Of a DNA stretch of 64,000 nucleotides, positions 10,459-20,302 are shown one piece after another. Origin of the DNA: Chaetomium olivaceum (taxonomy: Eukaryota; Ascomycota; Sordariomycetes; Sordariales; Chaetomiaceae); NCBI GenBank assembly GCA_039881045.1, contig JAYWVB010000049.1, positions 124,001-188,000 on the forward strand, read 5' to 3'. Both the position numbers and the translations under genes were made by a program. How positions within the stretch are numbered: position 1 is the first letter of the stretch; the number at the start of each line of letters is the position of its first letter. The notes below the pieces were generated by a model. The model did no database searches, was not told the origin of the DNA, and saw nothing but the letters and a program-made list of their open reading frames with translations.

Positions 10459-11507
10459 CTAAACCTCCATACCCATGAATAGCCATCGATTGCTCAGGAC
10501 GTCGAACCCAGGCGACCAGAAGTCAAGCGTGGTGAGCGAGAAGCCAGCCCACTGGAGGCCCTTGGCCAATCCATTTGCTTCCTCCGCGGGTATCGACCGT
10601 TCGATGCAGATAACCATATGCGAGCAATCAAGAGGCCCCTCAGCGAGCTCGATGAGAGCGACGAGTCTGTAAAACGCGTTAGCACAATATTTCAAAGAGA
10701 GAGGGGAGAGGAGAGTACGTACGCCTGCTTCAAGTCACGAGTAATGGAGTGTTCATCAAAGAAGACGAACAGCGACTTGGTTTGCCCTCTGGCATCTTCG
10801 GCCACGAAGCCGCGGAAGCTAGCGCCGCCGGCGTAGTCCCAGATTTCCAGCCAGCCGAGGACGCCACCGGGGCCACCAAAACCCCGGCGGCCCATCATGG
10901 TTTCATCCGTGATGGGGAAGTCGGCGGGCGGTGTCAGCTGGCCGTAGTGCCCCACGGCCTGAGCACGGCCGTCGCTCCGGCTCGCGTTGTTGTTGATGCT
11001 GTCGTTGTAGCTGTCGTTGTTGTAATAGTTGTTGTTATGAACACTGGCCAGGCCCGAGCCCTGCAGCGCCGCGTTCCTCTCACCCAGAAGCATGGCGCGC
11101 AGTGTCTCGCAAAAGAACCTCTCACATTCTTCCCTGATGCGCAGTGTTGCCCCCCCTCGGCGGCGATGCCAGGCACTACTCGTGGTGTCGGTGGTAGTGC
11201 CCGAGCCGTGACGACCGACGCTGTGCCCGCGCGCTGATGATGACCTCGCCTTGGGGGTCAGCGCGAGCTGGTTGGTCGACGTGAGGGCCGCGAGGGGGGG
11301 CTTGATGGCGGCGATGGAAGTCCCGTCGAAGGGACCTCAGGAATACCACTCGGCCCCTGCGAGCCCGGTAGTGCAGTAGTGGAGGCCCTTCAACGAGGCC
11401 GTGGACGAGTCCACAACGTAGCAGCTGGCGAGGATATTGGCCTGACGGGCAATGTCCTCGCCATAATTACTACTACTGTTCGATTTCGGTGATTTCATGG
11501 GCGCCAT
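10459..11507 (-). CDS. OAZ1: Ornithine decarboxylase antizyme (programmed +1 frameshift)
   Basis: Antizyme binds ornithine decarboxylase and sends it to the proteasome, limiting polyamine synthesis. ORF1 starts at ATG 11507 (MAPMKSPKS) and ends after 56 codons at TCC TGA (11342-11337), the classic antizyme +1 shift site. In the +1 frame the next residues read EVPSTGLPSPPSSPP. The remainder (LAALTSTNQLAL..., ECERFFCETLRAML, LEIWDYAGGASFRGFV) is in frame 0, and the switch falls on a run of seven C on the coding strand (11294-11300). An eighth C would make it continuous. A 56-bp intron (10722-10667, GTACGT...ACAG) joins DLKQA to LVALIELAE, the conserved C-terminal domain. Stop is TAG at 10459. 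Polyamine-dependent recoding is expected from the family. Confidence 0.88.
11337..11342 (-). promoter_or_regulatory. Antizyme +1 frameshift site TCC TGA
   Basis: The last sense codon TCC and stop TGA of antizyme ORF1, in the context GAG TGG TAT TCC TGA GGT. In known antizymes the ribosome slips +1 here when polyamines are high. The stop and the C-terminal antizyme domain downstream are seen in the sequence; the slippage is inferred from the family. Confidence 0.8.
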
Positions 11508-12889
11508 TGCTGCTGGATGCCAGGGTGCTGATTGGGAAATTGGGTTTTGGATTCGGGTTCGGGTCAATTCGACCGATCGATTATGGCAAGCGTTATCGAT
11601 TGAGTTGTTCGACGTGGTTGTGAGAGAGGTGTTGATGCTGAAGCTTAAAGCTGGCGGTGGCAAGGATTCTGGGCTTTTATGGGTTGGGCTGACAAAACAG
11701 TTCCGTTGAATCTGAGGGAAATCCAGCGGGTCAAAGCAAAAAGTGGAAGGCTTGGCGTCCGAGAGCTCATCACGTGGGTGTGTAAAGTGGGGCAGTGGCC
11801 AACCTGCAACCAACCACCGCACTTTGCCGCACACGTTTTTGGAGACTTGGCGGATTCACGGCACGAAAGGCAACGGCTCAGTCAAGCCATCGACCGACTT
11901 CTTGAAACCAACATTGTCGGATTTACACAGTAAGAACCGGATTTTTTTGATTTTTTTTTACTGCTAGCCCAGCCCAGAACAGGGAAACGAATAATAACAT
12001 TGGGTAAATTAGAGAGGGCAACGGGACCAAGGATCCAACCAAGCAGAATAAATGCAGTTCAACCCCGAACCTTTGGCGATCGGTTCTTGGGTTCCCATTT
12101 TCTGACTTTCCTTTGCCAGTTACACACACCGCATTCCTGTCTCTGAGGAAGCCAAGCCAAGCCATCATTAACTTCCTGTGCCACGGTATCCATGTTTCGG
12201 GCCGCAGTGGGTCGATGCGCCCAAACGTCCGGTTGCGGGTTGCTCCACTGTTGGCGACATTTTGCAGATGCTCTGTCTCCGCGGATATCAAAACAGGGTT
12301 AGGAGCTAAACGATCATTGTGCAGTTTACGGTTCGCTCCAGGTGTGTTGATTTCGACGTTGCCTCGATGCGGGATTCGGTATTGGACACGGTCCGGCAGT
12401 TGGAGTAAGGATGGCCCCGCGCGCTGCAGATAAGGGAGAACCTAACGGATAATGCGGGGAGTGTCAGGTGGTCGAGCCCCGTTACCAAACCATGCTATTG
12501 CGTCAACACTTTCAGAACTGACTTATAAGCTCGCACGGAGCTCTTGGTCCAATGAATTCTCGGAGTTTGAGGCCGTCCGGCCTGTCTTCCAACCAAATCC
12601 AGCAATGTGTGCCAACCCGACTGTCAGGCGACTGATTCCGAGACGCCGAACGTTATGTGAGTGACTGGTGGTGAATAAGACATGAACATTCCGGACATCC
12701 CGCGAGGAGACGACCATACTGCTTCAAAAACACTCCTTGACTGAGGTGGTTGGCCAAGAACCCGATACCTTTGTTTCGTCCCTGACTGCTCAAGATTTAC
12801 GCCACAGCTGTTGAGCCCGACTAAACCCTCACAAAAGTCATCCATCAACACTGCATCAATAGCAGGGTAGCAGTAACTCGGCAAAAACC
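11508..12889. other. Intergenic: divergent upstream region of antizyme and Yippee genes
   Basis: 1.4 kb between two divergent start codons. The antizyme frame stays open for about 109 codons upstream of the chosen ATG, but the translated sequence is not conserved-looking, so it is taken as 5' UTR. No RNA gene or repeat was recognised. Confidence 0.5.
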
Positions 12890-13885
12890 ATGTCTTCACG
12901 AGGGCCCAGCGCGCCAGCGCCAGCAACAACCTCTAGACCGCCCACCTTCCCACGCTATCTTCTTCCTTCCCTACGCATCCCCTTCACTCGCCGGCGCACC
13001 TCCGAACCAGCGCTCCAACCCACGGGCAGCCCGGACCCCCCATCTCCAACCGAAAGCAACACCAGCAGCACCAGCAGCACCTCCGCTGTACCCTCCCTCT
13101 CAACCTCCCCAACCTCACCCACCACCCCTTCCTCCACGCGCCGCCTCTCCCGCACCCGCCCCGACACGCTTCGTTGCCGGTCCTGCGCGACCGACCTTGC
13201 CTTTCACACCCAAATCGTCAGCAAATGCTTCCAAGGCCGGCACGGGCGCGCATACCTCGTCGCCCCGCCGCCGCGGGTCTTCCCAACCCTCATACGACCG
13301 GGCGAAACCAGCACGACCACCAACACCACCTCCAGCCGCCAACAACACACCCCCTACATGCCCGGCTTCCCCACCGGCGCGGATACCTTGGACGACCTCG
13401 AGGACGAGTCCCCCTCAGGCCCCAACCTGATCAACGTCAAGCTAGGTCCCAAAGAGAGCCGGCGGCTGCTGACGGGCGACCACGTGGTGGCGGACGCGCG
13501 GTGCGCCGTGTGCGGGGCGACGATCGGGTGGAAGTATGTCTCGGCGAAGCAGCCGGAGCAGGCGTACAAGGTGGGCTGTTTTATTCTAGAGACGAGGCGG
13601 GTGGTGGGCTGTCGTGGGTGGGAGGATGAGGAGGAGGGAGGTGATGATACCACGGGTGTGCAGTCTGGGTTGGCGCTTGATGGGCGGCCGTTGGCGGGTG
13701 GGAATGGCAATGAGGGCGTGATCCCTTTGGGTTGGGCGGCGGATTGGAAGGGGGAAGGGGAGAAGGAGCTTGAGGCGGTTGCATTTGACTCGGAGGATGA
13801 GGATGAGTGTGAAGACATGTTTGCGGGGGTGTGGGATGCGAGGGTTGTGGCGTGGCGGCGGAAGAGCAAGGCTGGGCGGGTTTGA
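12890..13885 (+). CDS. Yippee/Mis18-fold zinc protein with Ser/Pro-rich N-terminus
   Basis: A single-exon protein of 331 aa. The first about 95 residues are low-complexity (Ser, Thr, Pro, Arg). A Yippee domain follows, built on two CxxC pairs: CRSC (about residue 98) and CAVC (about residue 206). Family-like stretches are DLAFHTQIVSKCFQGRHGRAYLV, NVKLGPKESRRLLTGDHVVADARC, IGWKYV and QAYKVGCFILE. Between the Cys pairs there is an insert of about 50 residues not typical of animal YPEL proteins. The C-terminus is Gly/Glu-rich and acidic. Yippee domains bind zinc and act as a fold for protein interaction; the exact role of this fungal version is unknown. Confidence 0.8.
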   Translation: MSSRGPSAPAPATTSRPPTFPRYLLPSLRIPFTRRRTSEPALQPTGSPDPPSPTESNTSSTSSTSAVPSLSTSPTSPTTPSSTRRLSRTRPDTLRCRSCATDLAFHTQIVSKCFQGRHGRAYLVAPPPRVFPTLIRPGETSTTTNTTSSRQQHTPYMPGFPTGADTLDDLEDESPSGPNLINVKLGPKESRRLLTGDHVVADARCAVCGATIGWKYVSAKQPEQAYKVGCFILETRRVVGCRGWEDEEEGGDDTTGVQSGLALDGRPLAGGNGNEGVIPLGWAADWKGEGEKELEAVAFDSEDEDECEDMFAGVWDARVVAWRRKSKAGRV

Positions 13886-14171
13886 GAGGGGGAGTTGGTT
13901 TCTCGTGTCCTTCTAGCTATACGTATATCGAGGATTAACTACCTACTCTTCAGGTGTAATGGGGAGGCTAGACCGCTCGGGGTGGAGACCTTTACCGCGT
14001 ATTAGATTGCCGTCGTGTTACGCGATCTCGGTGGATTTTGCATGACTCAATTTGAAAAAGGGCGGTAGTAGCAGCCAACATGCGAGATACCACATATAAA
14101 TCAAAAAGAAAAATCAACAAAGAAAAGCGGTTCAGCCACTCCTGTGTCATCTCCAATAGTCCCCGCACAGC

Positions 14172-16005
14172 CTAGAAGTTATACACAGGCTCCTTTGGCG
14201 CGTACCCACTTAGTTTCTCCCCTGTTGAAGGCATAAACCTCTTTTCTTTGCCCCAAGTATGGGCATCCTTCGACAGCTCCTTGACCTCATCCATACTAAA
14301 CTTCGGGTCCTTCAGCCGGCTGTATACCCCCTCAGAATAGTCAGGCGAGATGTTGTGCAGCTGCGCGAGGTACTTCTTCTGTTTGGCAGTTGGTACTCCT
14401 ACATCCCATAACGTAAAAAGGACACGAGGGAAAACATACCTGAATCTCCGGATACGCCACATAGCCCAAATACTTGGCCGTGTTATGACACGTATTCGCC
14501 CTCTGCTGCGGTGTCATAACCTTCACCCACAGCCTCGTCGCTTGATCATAGTCATTCCTCTTCCCCTCATGCCAATAATGGCTCTTTCTACTCATGATAT
14601 TATCCCCCACTACGTACGGCGCCTCCACCGCATCCGGTCGGAACTTACTTGTGAAGCTATTTGGCGCATACTGTTTATTCCCTGCGTGGTTCGCATCCGT
14701 CCGCATCGGTCCATCGAAGTTTAGCGATGCAAACGACTGCGCCATGAACGGACAGTTCACCGGGATCTGGTGCAGATTGACGCCGATCCGATGGTACTGC
14801 GCATCGCGGTAGAAGAACATCCTAAACTGCAGCAGCGGGTCCGGCGAGTCTTCGATTCCGGGGACCAAACTCCCTGGCGAGAATGCCGCTTGCTCGACAT
14901 CGCGGTGGAAGTTTTCCGGGTTCTTGTTCAGCACGAGACGTCCAAATTCGTGCATGGGGAACTGATCGCGCGGCCAGACTTTGGTGACGTCGAAGGGGTC
15001 GAAGCCGAGTTGGTCGGGATCGGCTTGGTCGGGCTCCATGACCTGCACGTGGGCGGTCCATTCAAGGGGTTCCTCTCGTTCGATGGCGCCCCAGAGGTCC
15101 CGCTTGGAGTAGTCAGGGTCTTCGCCGCACATGCGCACGGCTTCGTCGTCGGTGAATTGGCGCTGGCCGTGTTTGGCGAGGAAGTGGTACTTGATGTAGA
15201 CGAACTGGCCCGAGGAATTGACCCATTTGAATGTGTGGCAGCCGTAGCCGTGGTTGAAGCGCCAGCCTTGCGGGGTCCCATGGTCGCTGAAGAACATGAG
15301 GCCGGCGTGGTTGCCCTCGGGGGTGTTGGCGAGGAGGTCGAACAGGGCGTCGTAGTCGAGGAGGAAGTTCTTGGGGTTGCGCGACTGTGAGCGGATCACG
15401 TCGGGGCCTTGGATGGGGTCGCGGCAGAAGAATATGGGGAAGTTGAGGCCCACGATGTCATAGTTGCCTTCGAGGGTGTAGAACTTGATGGCGAAGCCGC
15501 GCGGGTTGCGGCCCTGGTCGGGGAACTCGCGGCCGAAGGTGACGGTGGAGAAGCGGACGAAGACGGGCGTCTTCTCCCCGACGCTGGACAGGAAGTTGGC
15601 TTTGGTAAGGCCGGTGACATCTTTGGTGCACTCGAAGTAACCAAAGGCACCGGATCCACAGGGATGGACCATGCGCTCCAGAGGCTTGGAGCGGTTGAAG
15701 GTCTGCTGCTTCTGAAAGAGGAAGACATCACTGGCAACGGGGATGCCTCCGACCGTCTTGCTGTGGGCTGGATCAGGAAGGGGGATTCCCTCATTATTCG
15801 TGAAGTAAAGCCCGTCGTCCTCGCGCTTTCCGCCGGGGACCACTCCGGCCACCTTTTTCATGATATCGGCGGGACCCTCGTTGGCACTTTGCATGTGGCT
15901 TGTCCGGGGACCGCGGTACTCGCCTGACATGGCACCGCCAATGGCCATGGCCGTGGCTTTGAGGGGGTGCTGGCTTGGGGCCATCTGGTTTGAGTTTGAC
16001 GCCAT
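14172..16005 (-). CDS. Haem catalase (small-subunit type)
   Basis: Decomposes hydrogen peroxide. Exon 1 is 16005-14440 (522 codons). A 61-bp intron (14439-14379, GTATGT...CAG) and exon 2 (14378-14172) follow, giving 590 aa. The distal His is H114 in ERMVHPCGSGAFGYFE, the active-site Asn is N188 in VGLNFPIFF, and the proximal haem Tyr is Y399 in RMFFYRDAQYHR. VRFSTVTFGREFPDQGRNPRG is the usual catalase signature region. The around-the-His sequence (HPCG instead of HAKG) and LNFP instead of NNTP deviate from the animal pattern; they appear to belong to a fungal subclade rather than to damage, as all catalytic residues remain. There is an N-terminal extension of about 60 residues with no clear signal peptide. 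Confidence 0.93.
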
Positions 16006-16440
16006 GTCTAGGGCCTAAAAGCGCGATTGGGTGAACGGTGGAAAAGATAATCTCAATACAAGACACTGGTGGGGAGATCCTAACCAAGGGCTTCCACGCT
16101 GACGCCGGCATTATATCCCTGTCCCTTGGTTATGCTTTTTGTCGGCTCGTCAGGATGACGTATAATATTTTGAGGATTTGGGCTCGCCGACTTGTTGTTT
16201 AGTGACGTCAATGACCCCGTGTGACCCCTTGGGGGCTCTGCACTGCAATCCCGGCTTCCGGAGCAAATGCTACGGACGGGGCGGCGCGAGCCGGAACATC
16301 ATGATTCATAAGGTAGCTGCTGAATGATTCACAAGGCGGTAGCCAGTTCTATGGGCCGACATGGAGCCTCCCAGTCAAAAGCGCACCTCCAAAACCAGTC
16401 TATTACGAACCAAAGAAATGGCAGGTCCTACACAATACAG
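16006..16440. other. Catalase upstream region
   Basis: Non-coding sequence upstream of the catalase start. A TGACGTCA palindrome (ATF/CREB-type site) is visible at about 16203-16210. That would fit stress control of catalase, but no regulator can be assigned. Confidence 0.4.
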
Positions 16441-16975
16441 AGGCGATTCCATAGCCAAAAGGTCACGTTTATGATACCTAGCTTATACATAGCTTAAAAG
16501 GGAGTTCGACGAAACTCGATCCTTAAGGCACTCTCCAAGGATCAGTGCCTATTTCCGAGGACCTTCTAATCTCAATACGTTTGTGGGATTAGCTAGGAAT
16601 TGAATGAAGAATCACCTATAAATCTACTGGAAGTCTATTGCTTTGCCCCTTGGCTTCTTGGTAATATCTCTACCTTCAGATTTAGTTCCTAGTTAGAAGT
16701 CTTTAATAGTAGGCAACGGTGTTATATACGTTCTTTGGACTTTTCTATCCTACTAATATAAATCATGAAGACTTTGTCTAATCATTCCCGGTCTCGACGG
16801 CTAAATAGATATAAACGCGAGCTAACGCGCCAACTTTACTCACTCTCTACTAGGGGAACTTGTATTAGCTATCGTAAAAGGTCTAAGTCTTCTTAGAGCC
16901 TCGGGTGCCTATGTATAAGCTTCTTAAACATTAGGGCTTTCTGTAAAGATATAGACTCCCTCCGTTACAATCATC
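16441..16975. repeat. AT-rich TpA-rich block, possible RIP-degraded repeat
   Basis: About 530 bp clearly richer in A+T and TpA than the surroundings (many CTA/TAA/ATA steps such as CTAGCTTATACATAGCTTAA). It has no ORF and ends near ACTCCCTCCGTTAC, a sequence like some DNA-transposon termini. The composition is what repeat-induced point mutation leaves behind. No coding remnant or paired terminus could be matched by eye. Confidence 0.35.
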
Positions 16976-17371
16976 TCGAGAATGTTATTGGGGCTGGACT
17001 GACACGGTCTTTCATACATTGTTTTGTTTCCTTTCGGTTTGGAACCGTTATTTTGCAAGATTGACCGAGAGCATCAGGTTGGGCTGCGGAACAGGGGAAC
17101 CATATTAATGCCCCAGTGATAATGGCAGAATCGGGGTCAGCCAGGTACATGGCAACACATGGCAATACATGACATGGACACGGCCCATGGATGCCATCTC
17201 AATCCATGTTTTGTGCCCACGAACTTGAAGGACAATGACTTGAATTCTCTATCTCCAAGACATTGACCGCTCTACCTAGCGAAGTGAAAGGTCGTATTAC
17301 GTGCTGGGATGAGAAACCGCTCATCCACAGCGGATTCCCTTATAAACCGCCCTGACTCTGCATCAGGCGGT
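16976..17371. other. Intergenic, DUG1 3' flank
   Basis: Ordinary-composition sequence between the AT-rich block and the DUG1 stop. Nothing specific was recognised. Confidence 0.45.
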
Positions 17372-19045
17372 TTAGTTGATGGGCTCCTCGGCAACATAGT
17401 GCAGGTAGGCACCCAGAAGCTTGATTCCCTCGATGTAGTTCCGCTTGTCCAGCTTCTCGTTGATCGAGTGGGCGCCGTCAGTGGAGCTTCCCATCGGCAA
17501 TAGCAGCACGTTCTTGCCCGTCGCTTGCTCAAATGTCAAGGTCACCGGGATGCTGCCACCCTCGCGGGTGAAGTCGGGCTTGACGCCCCAGACGCGTTCG
17601 GTCGCCTTGGCCGCGGCCGAGAAGTTCCAGTGGTTGGGGCTGGCAACCCACCAGTTACCGGTGTGCTGGGGCCATACCTTCAGCGTGTTCTTGGAGCCGA
17701 GCTTCTGGAAGACGCCCTCGACGTAACGACACACCAAATCGTTGGTCTTCTCGATCTCCATGTTGGGCACCGTCCGGATCGAGAACTTGCCAGTGACCTT
17801 GGCCGGGATGACCGTCTTGGCGCCAGGGGCCGAGAATGCACCCTCGATGCCGTGCAGCGAGAGCGAGGGGTTCCGCCAGCGAGCCATCAGGGTTGACTTT
17901 TTGTCCTCAAAGATGGTTGTCTTGCTACCAAGCGAGTCGTGAAGAGTCTCCATAGTGAAGGCAATGTTTTCATAAAGACCCTCCTCGTCTGCCGTGATGG
18001 GGGCGACTTGCTCGGCAATGCCTGGGATCAGGATCTTGCCGTCGGTATCAACCAGCGAAGCCATGACGCGCACCAAGTCCGTCATGGGTTCCTGCGCGGT
18101 GCCACCAAAGACGCCACTGTGGAGGTCCGCCCCGGGACCCGAAACCTCGATGCTGTAGTAGTTGCACCCGCGCAGACCGTACGTCAGGCATGGTCTCTCG
18201 GTACCGAGCCAATAGTTGTCGCTAATGCACACGGCATCGGCATCGGCAAAGTATTTTTTGCCCTCAGCGTTGATGAGGTCGTCCAGGCCGTCCGACCCGT
18301 ACTCCTCCATGCCCTCGAAGCACATGAGCAGATTCACAGGGAACTCGATGCCAGCAGCCTTGTGGGCCTCGATGGCGTTGAGCCAGCCCAGCACGGGGCC
18401 TTTGTCGTCGGTCGAACCACGGCCGCACATGCGCCCGTCCTCCTTGACGACCAAGTCAAACGGCTCCGTGTCCCACCCGTCGCTCTTCTCGGCCGGCTGC
18501 ACGTCGTAGTGGCCATAGACCAGAATGGTCCGCTTGTTCTTGTCGTTGCCGTACCGGGCGAGCACGACGGGGGGCAGGTCAAGGTCGGTGCCCTCCTGCT
18601 TGCCCAGCTCCCGCAGCTCAGCAGATGCGCCGAGCCTTGTCAGTTGGTCGGCCAGCCAGTGGCCCATGCGGATGACATCGGGGCGGCGAGCAGCTTCGGA
18701 TGAGATGGAGGGAATGGCGACGGCTTCGCGCAAACGCTGGATGAAGGCGTCGGACAGGGCGTCCACCTTCTGGAAATATCCGTCGAGTTGGGGAGCCATT
18801 TTGCGGGCTTGATGAGCGCGGGTTGCCTCGGTAATGTACGGCCGGGAGCTTCTTGTCGACCTCGAAACGAGGGGGAGCTGTGTGCGGGTCTGTCGAAGAC
18901 TTCGTGGAGACGGGAAATGGGCGGTGCTGATGTTGCGGCAAGAGACACGAGATGGCGGAACAGATCGTCTCAACAAGTAACCAAGGGAGTTACTTGAAGT
19001 GATTATTAGGTTTGGTGGGGAGAAGAGGACTGAAGTGCGGGGCAT
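17372..19045 (-). CDS. DUG1: M20 metallodipeptidase (Cys-Gly dipeptidase, DUG1/CNDP2-like)
   Basis: A dizinc dipeptidase of the M20 family; yeast Dug1 cleaves Cys-Gly during glutathione breakdown. Single exon. Metal and catalytic residues are visible in VYGHYDVQP, GRGSTDDKGP, CFEGMEEYGS and CISDN. A late His sits in SSTDGAHSINE. The frame from ATG 19045 gives 557 aa with an 82-residue Arg/Ser-rich, acid-poor leader that looks like a mitochondrial presequence. An internal ATG at 18799 (MAPQLDGYFQKVD) in a good context would give the usual cytosolic enzyme of about 475 aa. Both starts may be used; which one dominates cannot be told here. Confidence 0.92.
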   Translation of the reverse strand: MPRTSVLFSPPNLIITSSNSLGYLLRRSVPPSRVSCRNISTAHFPSPRSLRQTRTQLPLVSRSTRSSRPYITEATRAHQARKMAPQLDGYFQKVDALSDAFIQRLREAVAIPSISSEAARRPDVIRMGHWLADQLTRLGASAELRELGKQEGTDLDLPPVVLARYGNDKNKRTILVYGHYDVQPAEKSDGWDTEPFDLVVKEDGRMCGRGSTDDKGPVLGWLNAIEAHKAAGIEFPVNLLMCFEGMEEYGSDGLDDLINAEGKKYFADADAVCISDNYWLGTERPCLTYGLRGCNYYSIEVSGPGADLHSGVFGGTAQEPMTDLVRVMASLVDTDGKILIPGIAEQVAPITADEEGLYENIAFTMETLHDSLGSKTTIFEDKKSTLMARWRNPSLSLHGIEGAFSAPGAKTVIPAKVTGKFSIRTVPNMEIEKTNDLVCRYVEGVFQKLGSKNTLKVWPQHTGNWWVASPNHWNFSAAAKATERVWGVKPDFTREGGSIPVTLTFEQATGKNVLLLPMGSSTDGAHSINEKLDKRNYIEGIKLLGAYLHYVAEEPIN

Positions 19046-20302
19046 TGCGAACGAGGGCAGCGTCGAGGGGCACCACGCCTCAGGAATTAGTTAGGTCTCC
19101 TTTGCAGGAAGGTGCATGTCAGACCTCAGTAAAACTGCCGCAGTTGCCCGGCTTGGGCTGAACTTTACGATGCCCCACTCTCCCTTCCAATCGAGCTCTT
19201 CAGGAAAAGATCATGGATTTTGCTTGATATGCTTGACCACAGACAGTTGGGTGTCGATTTTACAATTAAACCCCCATACCCACGCGTCTACAAGTTAAAT
19301 AACTATCTAATCATAGCATGTGTCGTTTTGTTTTGTTTTATTCCTAGAGAATCCTACCCGATCAACGTTGTCAATCTTGGAGCGTGCCCAAAGCAACATC
19401 AGGGTTAGGGCTACCGTTCGTGTGGAAAACTGCCAACGGCTAGCAACGGCTCCCAAATCCTTTCCTTGAACAAGCTTCACCACCGACCATGCCACGTGCA
19501 CAAAGTTGAGCGAGCCGAGCACCGATGTTCCAAAACTCTCCGTTTTATCAGTTATGTTTTGTAAAAACCTACAATGACTACTAATGGCCGATGAAAATAG
19601 ACCACGCATTAAGCCAAGAAGGGAACCGGTGGCTATTTCAAGCTCTAAGGCCGACAATTTTTGGCTTGAAACACGGCTTTCGGCACTTGTTCACGACACC
19701 ATTGGCCCGGAACCTTCTCTCCTCACAATAAGCGCCCACCGCGCAACAGCAGCCGCCAGATAGTGAAACCAAACGCATAGTGATGGAAAACACTGTCTTT
19801 GCTTGGCTAGTCCTCGCCGATATGCCACGCTAGCATGCTGCATGGATCGATCCCAAAACAATACAGGCCGTTCCTGGCGCTTGACGCCAAAACACACCCT
19901 GTTTTCGTCATGGCGAAATCTCACCTTTCTCATATTCCCTTGTTAAAGATAGGGGGCAAAAGGACCATGGGCTTGGTAGTGCTGATCCCCTCCCCTGGGG
20001 TCGGATAGCGTGTTGCCGGCCCGGGCTTTGGGGCTCTAGCCCACTAAGGGACAGACTGTCTTTGGCCAAACGCCCACGGTGTGATATACGCTCACTTCCC
20101 GCCGGTGCTGGGCCCGGTTACCCTAGTTTGACCCGTGGTACCTGTCATAACATCTGTTGATCGTCCTTTTTTCCCTGAGTCCCGGTATTTCGCCTGCTTT
20201 TATCTTCAGGCAGCTGCTCCGAATCGGTCGCCACCACGGTTCGGTCCTCGCCTACAAGCTTCACTCATCTCTGAGGTGACAACCTCGACAACATCAGCAA
20301 TA
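19046..20302. other. Intergenic: divergent upstream regions of DUG1 and unknown gene
   Basis: 1.26 kb with no recognised gene. The frame of the downstream gene is open from 20135, but only from a GTG. Confidence 0.5.

Noticed and set aside
11337..11339. Selenocysteine TGA in the antizyme gene
   Set aside because: Fungi of this type lack the Sec machinery as far as known, and TCC TGA is the well-known antizyme shift site.
15409..15927. Long antisense open frames inside the catalase gene (also 14770-15390)
   Set aside because: Shadow frames of a strongly codon-biased gene; the sense strand encodes an unmistakable catalase.
17525..18703. Antisense open frames within DUG1
   Set aside because: Mirror of the codon bias of the dipeptidase; no domain.
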